Shown here: in pieces, positions 8,831-17,306 of the stretch
How the letters are laid out: each line of letters begins with the position of its first letter
Numbering within the stretch: position 1 is the first letter of the stretch
Assembly: GCF_000298195.1 (NCBI RefSeq)
Contig: NZ_BAHC01000141.1
Location: 21,836-85,835, forward strand
Length of the DNA stretch: 64,000 nucleotides
Source: Gordonia rhizosphera NBRC 16068
GTDB taxonomy: Bacteria > Actinomycetota > Actinomycetes > Mycobacteriales > Mycobacteriaceae
Direction: 5' to 3'
Notes under the pieces: model-generated
The model's input: only the letters and a program-made list of their open reading frames with translations
Told to the model about the DNA's origin: nothing
Databases searched by the model: none
Translations under genes and position numbers: made by a program

Positions 8831-9828
8831 GTGCCCACATCCCGCGAACCGTCGCCATCGGCTGCGATCGCAGCCGAATCGACCTACACGCCACCACGAC
8901 TCGACGGGCGCACCATCGCCATCACCGGCTGCACCAGCGGCACGGGTCGGGTGATGGCAATGACCTGTGGAACATCCGGCGCACGGATCCTGATGCTGAA
9001 TCGTCCGTCGGCACGCGCCGATGCTGTGCTCGCCGAACTTCGTGATGCCGGCGTCGACTCGACGGCCGTCCCCTGTGACCTGCAGAGCTTCGACAGCGTC
9101 CGCGAGGCTGCCGAGTTACTCGCCCAGCACTGCCCATCCGGCCTGGACGTGCTGTGCAACAACGCCGGTGTCATGGGACTGCCGGATACGGCGACGGTCG
9201 ACGGCTGCGACGTCCAGATGCAGACCAATCACCTCTCCCATTTTCTGTTGACGTCGCTCGCGTGGCCGGTGTTGGTCGCCGCCGCCGAGGAGCGCGGCGA
9301 GGCGCGGGTGGTGAACCAGACGAGCGGGGCCCGGCACGGAAAGCCGCTCGACGCCGCATATCTGGGCGCGAACGGCGGCGACCTCGGTGGCGACGGTTTT
9401 CCCGGCTTCGGCAAATGGCGTCGTTACCAACAGTCGAAGCTCGCCAACCTGATGTTCACCTACGCCCTGCACGACAGGATCCCGAGCACCGGCGCGGCGG
9501 CGAAGGTCAAGAGCCTGTGCGCGCACCCCGGCCCCACCGACTCCGGACTCCAGGCCAAGACGACCGCGGCCGGCGGCACCCAGCTGATCGACCGACTCAT
9601 CCTGCGGCGGACGCTGCGGGTCGCCCACCCGTCGAGGTCGGCGCGGAGGGCATCCTGCGGGCTTCGTGCGACGACGGCGCCGGCAGCGGCGAGTTCTACG
9701 GACCGCCGGGACGCGGCAAGCCTGGGCCGGCCGAATTGCTTCCCGCCGAACGCAATCCCGACTCGGAGCGCTTGTTGTGGGAGACCAGCCTCGCCACGAC
9801 GGGGATCACGGATTTCTTCCGGGCGTAG
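8831..9828 (+). pseudogene. Short-chain dehydrogenase/reductase interrupted by a frameshift
   Basis: The first 260 codons from a GTG at 8831 (GGAGG Shine-Dalgarno 5 nt upstream) encode a classical SDR: TGCTSGTGR for NAD(P) binding, NNAG, the catalytic Ser in NQTSGARHG and YQQSK. It is related to retinol-dehydrogenase-like oxidoreductases. At about 9615-9632 the family-typical C-terminus switches frame: PPVEVGAEGILRA, then GEFYGPPG and ERLLWETS, which ends at 9828. The original frame instead runs on as low-complexity Arg/Ala sequence. A single missing base (or two extra) explains this. The GC-rich context makes a sequencing error as likely as a real mutation. Confidence 0.75.
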
Positions 9829-9847
9829 GTGCGCCGCGCCCCGGTGA

Positions 9848-10612
9848 TCAGAGCCGGCCCCGCGCGACGAACCTGACCCGATCCCCGCGGTAGTACGAGC
9901 GGGTCCACTCCACGATCCGCCCGTCCGAGTCACGCGAGACCCGGTCGATCAGAAGCAGCGGCGCACTGGTCGGCACCTGCAGGTGAGTCGCATGCTCCGG
10001 CGACGCCAACGCGGTCTGTACACAGTCCTCCACGTCGGTGATGGTGATCCCGAAATCCTCGCGCAGTGTCGCGTACAGGGAGCCGCTCTCGTCGACCCGC
10101 GCCGCGAGACCCGGCAGATCACCGGGCAGGTGCGCGGTCTCCAGTGCAAGCGGTTCACCACCGACGATGCGCAGGCGGGTGAGGACATGCACCGACGCGC
10201 CCACGTCGATGCCGAGATGGGCGGCGGTCTCGGCATCCGCGGCCGCCTGCTCGGCCGACAGCAGGGTCGTTTCGACCGTCATGCCCATGGCCTGCAGGTC
10301 GTCGCTGAACGAGGTGAGCTGCCGCATGAGCACCGGCTTCGACGGCGCGACATAGTTGCCGCTCCCCTGCGTGCTGCTGAGCACGCCTTCCGCCGTCAGC
10401 TCGGCCAGCGCCTTGCGCAATGTGGTCCGGGACGTACCGAGCTCCGCCGCCAGCCGGCGTTCCGGCGGCAGCGACGCACCGGGTCCGAGACCGGCGATTC
10501 GCTCCTGCACGGCCATCTTGACCTGGAAATACCGCGGACCCGAGGAGGTGCGCGAGGGCTGCGGGGCGGGCGAAGGCGCGGATGTGGTGGACACGGATTC
10601 GACCCTACCCAT
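9848..10612 (-). CDS. nagR: GntR/HutC family regulator of the nag genes (NagR/DasR-like)
   Basis: A 254-aa GntR-type regulator with a winged helix-turn-helix at about residues 35-85 (PPERRLAAELGTSRTTLRKA, then STQGSGNYV) and a C-terminal UTRA ligand domain with the typical YYRGDR motif. DasR/NagR proteins of this type bind amino-sugar phosphates and repress N-acetylglucosamine genes. It is divergent from a complete GlcNAc utilisation operon. Two near-identical palindromes in the shared 83-bp intergenic region are the obvious binding sites. The ATG at 10612 places the HTH at the expected distance from the N-terminus. The gene symbol is inferred from context. Confidence 0.82.
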   Translation of the reverse strand: MGRVESVSTTSAPSPAPQPSRTSSGPRYFQVKMAVQERIAGLGPGASLPPERRLAAELGTSRTTLRKALAELTAEGVLSSTQGSGNYVAPSKPVLMRQLTSFSDDLQAMGMTVETTLLSAEQAAADAETAAHLGIDVGASVHVLTRLRIVGGEPLALETAHLPGDLPGLAARVDESGSLYATLREDFGITITDVEDCVQTALASPEHATHLQVPTSAPLLLIDRVSRDSDGRIVEWTRSYYRGDRVRFVARGRL

Positions 10613-10623
10613 TGACGCAGGCA

Positions 10624-10639
10624 ATTGGTATATGCCAAT
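10624..10639. promoter_or_regulatory. GntR operator 1
   Basis: ATTGGTATATGCCAAT is a 16-bp palindrome with one mismatched pair. It is of the TGGTxTAxACCA type bound by DasR/NagR regulators and lies next to the start of the gntR gene. Confidence 0.75.
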
Positions 10640-10657
10640 GTAGTCTCCATCACACAG

Positions 10658-10673
10658 ATTGGTATATACCAAT
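10658..10673. promoter_or_regulatory. GntR operator 2
   Basis: ATTGGTATATACCAAT is a perfect 16-bp palindrome. Its centre is 34 bp from that of operator 1 and 30 bp before the ATG of the sugar porter. Confidence 0.8.
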
Positions 10674-10695
10674 TAGTACGAGGATAGGAGTACCA

Positions 10696-12108
10696 ATGAC
10701 GACTATGAGTGTGATGAGTCGCAGATCGACCTCCGGCGCACTCGTCGGGGTTGCCGCGGCCAGTGTCGGAGTCATCTACGGCTACGACAGCAGCAACATC
10801 GGCGCTGCACTCAACTTCATCGCCCAGGACTTCGGTCTGGGCGACGGCGGCAAGCAGGCCCTGGCCACTGTCGTGGTGATCGGCGAGATCCTGGGCGCGA
10901 TCGCGGCCGGCTGGGTCGCCAACCGGATCGGCCGCAAATGGTCGATGGTCGCGGTGGCCGCCACCTACTGCCTGTTCGCCCTGCTCAGTGCGCTGGCACC
11001 GTCCAACGCCGCTCTGCTGGGGGCTCGTCTGCTACTCGGGGTCACCATCGGACTGTCGGTCGTGATCGTGCCGGTCTTCGTCGCCGAGTCGGCGGCACCG
11101 CACCGAAGAGGCGCCATGCTTGTCGCGTATCAAGTGGCGACCATCGTCGGCATCATCGCCGGCTACGTCGTCGGGTACTTCCTCGCCGGTGCATCGGCCT
11201 GGCGGTGGATGCTGGGTCTTGCCGCCCTCCCCGCGCTGTTCGTGACGTTGCTGGTGCTGCGGATGCCCGACACCCCACGCTGGTATGTGACCCGCGGCCG
11301 GTTCGACGAGGCACGAAATGCGCTGGCGGGCATCGACCCCCAGGCCGACGTGGACCTCGAGATCGCCGAGATGCGTGCCGCCCTGGGCGAAGCGTCCGGC
11401 GGCCGACTGTCCGAGATGCTCCGCAGGCCCTGGTTGCGCGCCACCGTCTTCGTCGTCGGTCTGGGCTTCCTGATCCAGATCACCGGCATCAACGCCGTCG
11501 TCTACTACAGCCCGAAACTGTTCGAGGACATGGGTTTCAGCGGCGACTTCGGCACCCTGATGATGCCGGCCTTCGTCCAGATCGCGGGCCTCGCGGCGGT
11601 CATCATCTCGCTGTTCACCGTCGACCGGATGGGACGACGACCCATCCTCCTGGGTGGCATCGCAGCGATGGTCGTGGCAACCATCATGCTGATCATGACC
11701 TACGGGCCGCTGCACGGAAATGGTACGGCCGCACACCTTCTCGGTTTCGGTGGGCTCGTCCTTTTCACCATGGGCTTCTCCTTCGGTTTCGGCGCGCTCG
11801 TCTGGGTATACGCCGGCGAAGCGTTCCCGGCCCGACTGCGCTCCTACGGTTCGTCGATGATGCTGACCTCCGACCTGGTGGCCAACGCGATCATCGCCGC
11901 CTTCACCCTGTCGCTGATCAACCTCATCGGTGGAGCGGGCACATTCGCGATCTTCGGGGCGTTCGCCCTCGTCGGATTCGTCTTCGTCTACCTGCTCGCC
12001 CCGGAGACCCGCGGCCGAAAGCTCGAGGATATCCAGCACTTCTGGCAGAACGGCGGACAGTGGCCCGCGGACGACCCGATCATCACGTCGGTCGGTGATC
12101 CCCGATGA
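10696..12108 (+). CDS. MFS sugar porter, probable N-acetylglucosamine permease
   Basis: A 470-aa, 12-helix transporter of the sugar porter family (TC 2.A.1.1). Diagnostic motifs are all present: NRIGRK between TM2 and TM3, PDTPRW before the central loop, QITGINAVVYYSP in TM7, DRMGRRP, and PETRGRKLED after TM12. It is a proton symporter or facilitator type, not a PTS component. Genomic context (GlcNAc kinase, deaminase and deacetylase downstream) makes GlcNAc the likely substrate. The ATG at 10696 has AGGAG 5 nt upstream. It overlaps the kinase gene by 4 nt (ATGA), so the two are translationally coupled. Confidence 0.87.
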   Translation: MTTMSVMSRRSTSGALVGVAAASVGVIYGYDSSNIGAALNFIAQDFGLGDGGKQALATVVVIGEILGAIAAGWVANRIGRKWSMVAVAATYCLFALLSALAPSNAALLGARLLLGVTIGLSVVIVPVFVAESAAPHRRGAMLVAYQVATIVGIIAGYVVGYFLAGASAWRWMLGLAALPALFVTLLVLRMPDTPRWYVTRGRFDEARNALAGIDPQADVDLEIAEMRAALGEASGGRLSEMLRRPWLRATVFVVGLGFLIQITGINAVVYYSPKLFEDMGFSGDFGTLMMPAFVQIAGLAAVIISLFTVDRMGRRPILLGGIAAMVVATIMLIMTYGPLHGNGTAAHLLGFGGLVLFTMGFSFGFGALVWVYAGEAFPARLRSYGSSMMLTSDLVANAIIAAFTLSLINLIGGAGTFAIFGAFALVGFVFVYLLAPETRGRKLEDIQHFWQNGGQWPADDPIITSVGDPR

Positions 12109-13049
12109 CCACGCCCGAGACGACGGGATCGCACATCATGGCCTTCGACATCGGCGGCTCCAAGACCCACGCGGTCCGCACCGTCGACGGAGAGGTCGTC
12201 GCGGAGGCCGTCGTCGGCAGCGCGAACGTGTCGTCGGTCGGCGACGACGAGGCCGGACACCAGCTCGATCTCGCCATCGAACGTCTCGGCGGACCCGGCG
12301 AGGTGCGCGCGGCCTGCGCGGGCGCCGCCGGCGTCGACACGCCTGACACCGTCCGACGGCTCCATGACCTGATCGCCGATCGCCTACCCTGTGCCCGCGT
12401 CCGCATCGTGCACGACAGCCAGCTGATCCTGGCCGCCGCCGGCCTTGAGAACGGCATCGCGCTGATCTCGGGCACCGGATCGGTCGCCTGGGGACGCAAC
12501 GGATCTCGTAGCGTACGCGCCGGCGGGTGGGGCTACCTCCTCGGCGACGAGGGCAGCGGCTACTGGGTCGCCCGAGAAGCTGTCCGGCGCACCCTCGCGC
12601 TTGCCGACGACGGGCAACCCTACGGCGAATTGGGACAACTGCTGGCCGCCGACTGCGGACTCCCCGACGCCACCGAACTGCTGAATCACTTCTATACCCA
12701 GACGAATCGACGCTATTGGGCCGGGCGAGCACGGGTGGTCTTCGAACTCGCCAACGCCGGAGATCCCGCCAGCCGCAGCATCGTCGACGACGCCGCCCGC
12801 GCGCTCGCCGCACTGACCGGTCTCGTCGCGCGACGACTCGACATCAGCGGCCCCGTCGTGCTGGCGGGCGGGCTCGCCGTGCACCAACCACTGCTCGCCG
12901 ACGCGGTCGGTACCGAATTGGCCCACCTCGGTCTCGGGGAGATGCGTGTTCTCGCCGTCGACCCGGTGCGGGGCGCCGTCGCACTCGCCACGCAACTCCT
13001 GGCCGAATGCGGCCACCCGACGACCACGGCCGCCGCCCATGACCAGTAG
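12105..13049 (+). CDS. N-acetylglucosamine kinase (BadF/BadG/BcrA/BcrD ATPase family)
   Basis: A 314-aa sugar kinase of the ASKHA fold. The phosphate-1 loop is DIGGSKT (15-21), the phosphate-2 region GTGSVAWG, and the family signature GGWGYLLGDEGSGYW follows; the adenosine motif VLAGGLAV is near residue 250. Proteins of this family phosphorylate GlcNAc at O6. It fits the pathway: import by the upstream porter, phosphorylation here, then deacetylation by NagA and deamination by the SIS protein. The start codon overlaps the porter stop. Confidence 0.85.
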   Translation: MTTPETTGSHIMAFDIGGSKTHAVRTVDGEVVAEAVVGSANVSSVGDDEAGHQLDLAIERLGGPGEVRAACAGAAGVDTPDTVRRLHDLIADRLPCARVRIVHDSQLILAAAGLENGIALISGTGSVAWGRNGSRSVRAGGWGYLLGDEGSGYWVAREAVRRTLALADDGQPYGELGQLLAADCGLPDATELLNHFYTQTNRRYWAGRARVVFELANAGDPASRSIVDDAARALAALTGLVARRLDISGPVVLAGGLAVHQPLLADAVGTELAHLGLGEMRVLAVDPVRGAVALATQLLAECGHPTTTAAAHDQ

Positions 13050-13086
13050 CGACCAGACCACCCACGACAAGCAAGGAACCACACTC

Positions 13087-14136
13087 ATGACCACCAAGGA
13101 TGCACCGGGCCGCCTGATGGCGGCGGAGATCGCCGAACAGCCGACCCGCTGGCACCGGCTACTCGACGACGGACGTCCGACCATCGCCGACATCGCCGCG
13201 CAGATCGCCGCGCACCGACCACGATTCGTCCAGTTCGTCGCCCGCGGGACGAGTGACCACGCCGCCTTGTACGCCAAGTACCTCGTGGAGATCGTCCTGC
13301 AGATCCCCGCCGGCCTCGTCTCCCCCTCGACGGTGACCGTCTACGGCGCGCGCCCCGACCTGCGCGACGTGCTCTACATCGCGGTCAGTCAGTCCGGCGG
13401 ATCACCTGACCTCGTCCAGTCCGTCGAGGTTGCGAGAGCCCAGGGCGCGCTGACCGTCGCGATCACCAACAACGACACCTCGCCGCTCGCCGACGCCGCC
13501 GAGTTGCACATCGATGTCCTTGCCGGACCGGAGAAGTCGGTGGCGGCGACGAAGTCCTACACTTCCGAGTTGCTGGCGCTGTACCTGCTCATGACCCACA
13601 TCGCCGGCGCCGACGACTCGGCCGCGACCCTGCTCCCAGAACTCGGCGAACAGGTCCTCAAGGCCGACGACCAGGTCCGCACGGTAGCCCAGCGCTACCG
13701 TTTCGCTCAACGCCTGATCACCACCGGACGCGGGTACTCATACCCGACCGCGCGGGAAGCAGCGCTGAAACTCATGGAGACGTCGTATCTTTCGGCGCAG
13801 GCGTTCTCGGGCGCCGACCTGCTGCACGGCCCCTTGGCGACCGTCGATCCGCAGGTTCCGGTGCTGGCGGTGGTCCCGGCCGGCGCCGGCGGCGAGGCAA
13901 TGCGGCCGGTCCTCGAGCGGCTCGCGGACCGTGACGCCGACGTATTCGGCGTGGGTTCTCCCGAACGGATCGCCAACCTGACCGGCGGCATCGCACTCCC
14001 CGACGGCGTCCCCGACGCATTGTCGCCGCTGCTGGAGATCATCCCGCTCCAACAACTCGCCCTGCATCTGGCGATCGCCAGGGGCGGAGACCCGGACACC
14101 CCGCGTGGACTTCGCAAGGTCACGGAGACGCTGTGA
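13087..14136 (+). CDS. SIS-domain glucosamine-6-phosphate deaminase/isomerase (NagB-II-like)
   Basis: A 349-aa protein with two SIS domains, like the isomerase half of GlmS but without the glutaminase domain. Conserved sugar-phosphate-binding stretches are ARGTSDHAA, SQSGGSPD and AATKSYTSE in the first domain, and GRGYSYPTAREAALKLMETS in the second. Absence of the glutaminase domain points to the catabolic deaminase (NagB-II) rather than synthesis. It converts glucosamine-6-P to fructose-6-P plus ammonia. The ATG at 13087 has AAGGA 9 nt upstream; it starts 37 nt after the kinase and its end overlaps nagA by 4 nt. Confidence 0.85.
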   Translation: MTTKDAPGRLMAAEIAEQPTRWHRLLDDGRPTIADIAAQIAAHRPRFVQFVARGTSDHAALYAKYLVEIVLQIPAGLVSPSTVTVYGARPDLRDVLYIAVSQSGGSPDLVQSVEVARAQGALTVAITNNDTSPLADAAELHIDVLAGPEKSVAATKSYTSELLALYLLMTHIAGADDSAATLLPELGEQVLKADDQVRTVAQRYRFAQRLITTGRGYSYPTAREAALKLMETSYLSAQAFSGADLLHGPLATVDPQVPVLAVVPAGAGGEAMRPVLERLADRDADVFGVGSPERIANLTGGIALPDGVPDALSPLLEIIPLQQLALHLAIARGGDPDTPRGLRKVTETL

Positions 14137-15350
14137 CGAGATCAGCGGACCTCGACGGCGAGCAGCTCGTCGCGGCGTCGGCGGTCGTGAGCGGCGGGCA
14201 CGTGCTGCGGCCGGGATGGTTCACCAGCCGCGACGGCCGCATCACCTCCGTGAGTGAAGGGCTGCCAGCGCGGTCGCCGGATCTCGACTTTCCCACGCAG
14301 ACAATCGTTCCCGGGTTCGTCGACATGCACGTACACGGGGGCGGCGGCGCCACCTACACCGCCGGCGACCCCGACAGTGTTCGGCAGGCCGCCGCATTTC
14401 ACCAGGTGCACGGGACCACCACCACAGTGGCGAGTCTGGTGAGTGCCGGACCGTCAGCTCTCCTGGCGCAGGTCCGCGACCTCGGTGAACTCGTTGCCGA
14501 CGGGGTGATCGCGGGGATTCATCTCGAGGGCCCGTGGCTGAGCCACTCCCGATGCGGTGCACACGATCCCACTGTTCTGCGCCCGCCCGACCCGGAAGAG
14601 ATCGATCGGGTGCTGCGTGCCGGCGCCGGCACGATCTCGATGGTCACCATCGCACCCGAACTCGACGGCGCACTCGATGCGATCGCGCGATTCGCCGACG
14701 CCGGTGTCGTCGTTGCGGTCGGTCACACCGAGGCGACCTACGAGCAGACGCGGGCGGCGATCGGCGCCGGTGCACGCGTCGGCACACACCTGTTCAACGC
14801 GATGCGCCCGCTACACCATCGCGAGCCGGGCCCGGTGCTGGCGTTGCTGGAGGACGACCGCGTCACCGTGGAGATGGTCGGCGACGGCGTCCACGTCCAT
14901 CAGCGACTGCTCACCCATGTCGTCGGCGATGTGGGCGCCGGGCGGGTCGCCCTGGTCACCGATGCGATGGCCGCCGCGGGTATGAGCGATGGCTCGTATC
15001 GGCTGGGTGTGCTCGAGGTGGACGTGACCGATGCCGTTGCGCGAGTGCGGGCGACCGGTGCCATCGCCGGCAGTACCGCGACGATGGGGCTGCTCTTCGA
15101 ACGTGCGCTCGCCTCGCTGCCCGGGCCGGCCGACGCCGCACTCACTGCCTCCTCGGCCATGGCGTCGACGACCCCGGCCCGCGCGATCGGCGTGCACGAT
15201 GCCGGCGACCTGAGCCCAGGCATGCGAGCCGACTGGGTTGTCGTCGACGACGGCCGGGTGCAGGAGGTCTATCGCAGGGGCGCGCTGGTGGCGGATCCGG
15301 GGGTCATCGCCGGGTTCGAGTCCCCCCGGCCGCGCGGTCTGCGAGCGTAA
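14133..15350 (+). CDS. nagA: N-acetylglucosamine-6-phosphate deacetylase
   Basis: A 405-aa amidohydrolase-superfamily enzyme that removes the acetyl group from GlcNAc-6-P. Seen in order: PGFVDMHVHG (metal His66/His68), HLEGPW with the metal Glu, VGHTEATY, THLFNAM, and the catalytic Asp in VTDAMAAAG. Length and motif order are as expected for NagA. GTG start inside the stop of the SIS gene (GTGA). It ends the nag operon; the IclR gene begins 24 nt later with its own Shine-Dalgarno. Confidence 0.92.
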   Translation: MTRSADLDGEQLVAASAVVSGGHVLRPGWFTSRDGRITSVSEGLPARSPDLDFPTQTIVPGFVDMHVHGGGGATYTAGDPDSVRQAAAFHQVHGTTTTVASLVSAGPSALLAQVRDLGELVADGVIAGIHLEGPWLSHSRCGAHDPTVLRPPDPEEIDRVLRAGAGTISMVTIAPELDGALDAIARFADAGVVVAVGHTEATYEQTRAAIGAGARVGTHLFNAMRPLHHREPGPVLALLEDDRVTVEMVGDGVHVHQRLLTHVVGDVGAGRVALVTDAMAAAGMSDGSYRLGVLEVDVTDAVARVRATGAIAGSTATMGLLFERALASLPGPADAALTASSAMASTTPARAIGVHDAGDLSPGMRADWVVVDDGRVQEVYRRGALVADPGVIAGFESPRPRGLRA

Positions 15351-15374
15351 GCTGGGTCCGACGAGGAGCCGACG

Positions 15375-16166
15375 ATGACTTCCGACCCCCACCCGTCCGG
15401 CGAGACGCTGATCGCCTCCGTCCAGCGCGCCCTGCGGCTGGTCGACATCGTCGTGAACTCGTCCCGGCCGGTGACGCCGAAGGCTCTTGCGACAGCGTCG
15501 GGCCTGACGCTCGGTACGACCTACAACCTGGTGCGGACGCTGATCCGCGAGGGGTACCTGGCGGCGGAGCCCGACGGGCTCGTGCTGGCGTCGCACTTCC
15601 TCGGGCTGCACGAGGAGGACGCGTCGGGCGTGTTCCTCGCCAGGGTGCGCGAGGCGCTGAACGACGTGGCCGAAGGCCTCGGCGCGACGGCGTATCTGTC
15701 GCGGTACACCGACGGCGAGGTGCACCTGGTCGACATCGTCGACGCGAAGTCGAGTCCGCGCGTAGACCTGTGGGTCGGCATGCAGTCGAGCGCGCATGCG
15801 ACGGCGCTCGGCAAGCAGATCCTCGCCGAGCTGCCCGCCGAGGAGCGCAGCGACTATCTGTCGCGCCACTCGCTCGACGAGCTGACGCCGTACACGATCA
15901 GCGATCGCCGCGTGCTGCTGCAGCAGCTGGAACTACCGGCCCCGGCCGTGGTCGATCGTCAGGAGTACGCCATCGGCTTCACCTGCCTCGCGGTGCCCGT
16001 GCGCGCGCCCAGCGTGACGGCATCCCTCGCCGTCTCCCTCCCCGCACACACCGACGACGACACCGACTCGGCGGCGTTCACGGCGCTCGCGGCGCGGCTG
16101 CGCGGCATCGCGAATCGCTTGTCACTGCGCCTGGGCGGCGACCGTTTCGGGCAGTCCGCGCAGTAG
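15375..16166 (+). CDS. IclR family transcriptional regulator
   Basis: A 263-aa IclR protein. The N-terminal winged HTH spans about residues 14-70 (LASASGLTLGTTYNLVRTLI-like region) and the C-terminal GAF-like effector domain carries HLVDIVDAKSSPRVDLWVG and HATALGKQILA. The start ATG at 15375 is preceded by GAGGAG. It lies in the same direction directly before the E1/lipoyl operon, and a palindrome sits between them at 16266-16283; it is the likely regulator of that operon. It could also be read through from nagA. Confidence 0.85.
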   Translation: MTSDPHPSGETLIASVQRALRLVDIVVNSSRPVTPKALATASGLTLGTTYNLVRTLIREGYLAAEPDGLVLASHFLGLHEEDASGVFLARVREALNDVAEGLGATAYLSRYTDGEVHLVDIVDAKSSPRVDLWVGMQSSAHATALGKQILAELPAEERSDYLSRHSLDELTPYTISDRRVLLQQLELPAPAVVDRQEYAIGFTCLAVPVRAPSVTASLAVSLPAHTDDDTDSAAFTALAARLRGIANRLSLRLGGDRFGQSAQ

Positions 16167-16265
16167 CGGCGGCATCCTGTTCACCATCTGAAATCACGTC
16201 TCTGTCGCCGGCTCGGCCGCCCTGCTTATCGTGAGCCCACCGGCGGGCCGAGCGGCCCGTCGCCA

Positions 16266-16283
16266 TCTGACAACGTCGTCAGA
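16266..16283. promoter_or_regulatory. Candidate IclR operator
   Basis: TCTGACAACGTCGTCAGA is an 18-bp near-perfect palindrome (8 of 9 pairs match) placed 2 nt before the Shine-Dalgarno of the E1 alpha gene. A half-site-like copy (CCATCTGA) occurs about 80 bp upstream. Confidence 0.5.
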
Positions 16284-16298
16284 ACGGAGGTCTGAAAG

Positions 16299-17306
16299 AT
16301 GACGTCATCCGCACGCCTCGACGACGCGACGCGTCGCGAGCTGCTCAACACCATGCTTCTCATCCGCACGTACGAGGAAGCCATCCTGCGTGAATACCAC
16401 GCCGACAAATTGCCGGGATTCGACATCGGCGCGGGGCTAGTGCCCGGAGAGATGCACCTGGCCGCGGGACATGAACCGGTCGCCGCAGGCGTCTGCGCGC
16501 ACCTGACCCGCGACGACGCGCTCACCGGCACGCACCGGCCCCATCACATCGCGATCGCACACGGAGTCGACCTGCGCGCCATGACCGCCGAGATCTTCGG
16601 ACGGGAGACCGGACTCGGCCGCGGCCGCGGCGGGCATATGCACCTGTTTGACCCCGCGACGCACTTCTCGTGCTCCGGGATCATCGCCGAGGGCCTGCCG
16701 CCGGCGCTGGGTCAGGCCTTCGCGTTCCGGCAGCGGGGATCGGACCGCATCGCGGTCGCGGTCACCGGCGAAGGCGCGGCGAACCAGGGCGCCTTCCACG
16801 AGTCACTCAACCTCGCGGCGCTGTGGAAGCTGCCGGTGGTGTTCGTCGTCGAAGACAACGAGTGGGCCATCTCGGTACCGCGCGCCGCGTCCACCTCGAT
16901 CCCGTCCAACGCCGACCGCGCCGCCGCCTACGGCATGCCGGGCATCCGCGTCGAAGGCAACGACGTCGAGGGGGTGTACCGGGCCGCCGAGGAGGCGGTC
17001 GCCAGGGCCCGCGCGGGCGGCGGACCCTCGCTCATCGAGGTGCACACGCTGCGCCTGTGGGGCCACTTCGAGGGCGACGCGCAGGGCTATCGCTCCGACC
17101 TCGAGGGCGTGCCCGGTCGCGATCCGATCCCCACCTATCAGGTGCGGCTCATCGCCGACGGCGTCGTGAGCGACGGTGATGTCGACGTGATGCGAGCGAG
17201 CGCCGCCGAACGCGTCGAGGACGCCATCGAGTACGCGAAGTCCTCGCCCACCCCCGACCCCCACCACGCCCTCGACTACGTGTTCGCGGAAGGAGCACAC
17301 GCATGA
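16299..17306 (+). CDS. TPP-dependent 2-oxoacid/acetoin dehydrogenase E1, alpha subunit
   Basis: A 335-aa E1 alpha subunit of the AcoA/PdhA type, which decarboxylates a 2-oxo substrate (or cleaves acetoin) on thiamine diphosphate. The TPP/Mg motif reads GEGAANQG at 157-164 with the downstream EDN (185-187); family members usually have GDG, so the Glu is a mild variant. Other marks are HRPHHIAIAHG and GRGRGGHMHLF. GGAGG lies 9 nt before the ATG at 16299. The stop overlaps the beta-subunit start. The substrate cannot be read from sequence. Confidence 0.88.
   Translation: MTSSARLDDATRRELLNTMLLIRTYEEAILREYHADKLPGFDIGAGLVPGEMHLAAGHEPVAAGVCAHLTRDDALTGTHRPHHIAIAHGVDLRAMTAEIFGRETGLGRGRGGHMHLFDPATHFSCSGIIAEGLPPALGQAFAFRQRGSDRIAVAVTGEGAANQGAFHESLNLAALWKLPVVFVVEDNEWAISVPRAASTSIPSNADRAAAYGMPGIRVEGNDVEGVYRAAEEAVARARAGGGPSLIEVHTLRLWGHFEGDAQGYRSDLEGVPGRDPIPTYQVRLIADGVVSDGDVDVMRASAAERVEDAIEYAKSSPTPDPHHALDYVFAEGAHA

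Noticed and set aside
11032..12039. 335-codon minus-strand frame inside the sugar porter
   Set aside because: Antisense shadow with Asp/His/Gly bias and no domain.
14534..16234. 566-codon plus-strand frame over nagA and iclR
   Set aside because: Arg/Ala/Pro-rich, crosses two clear genes in another frame.
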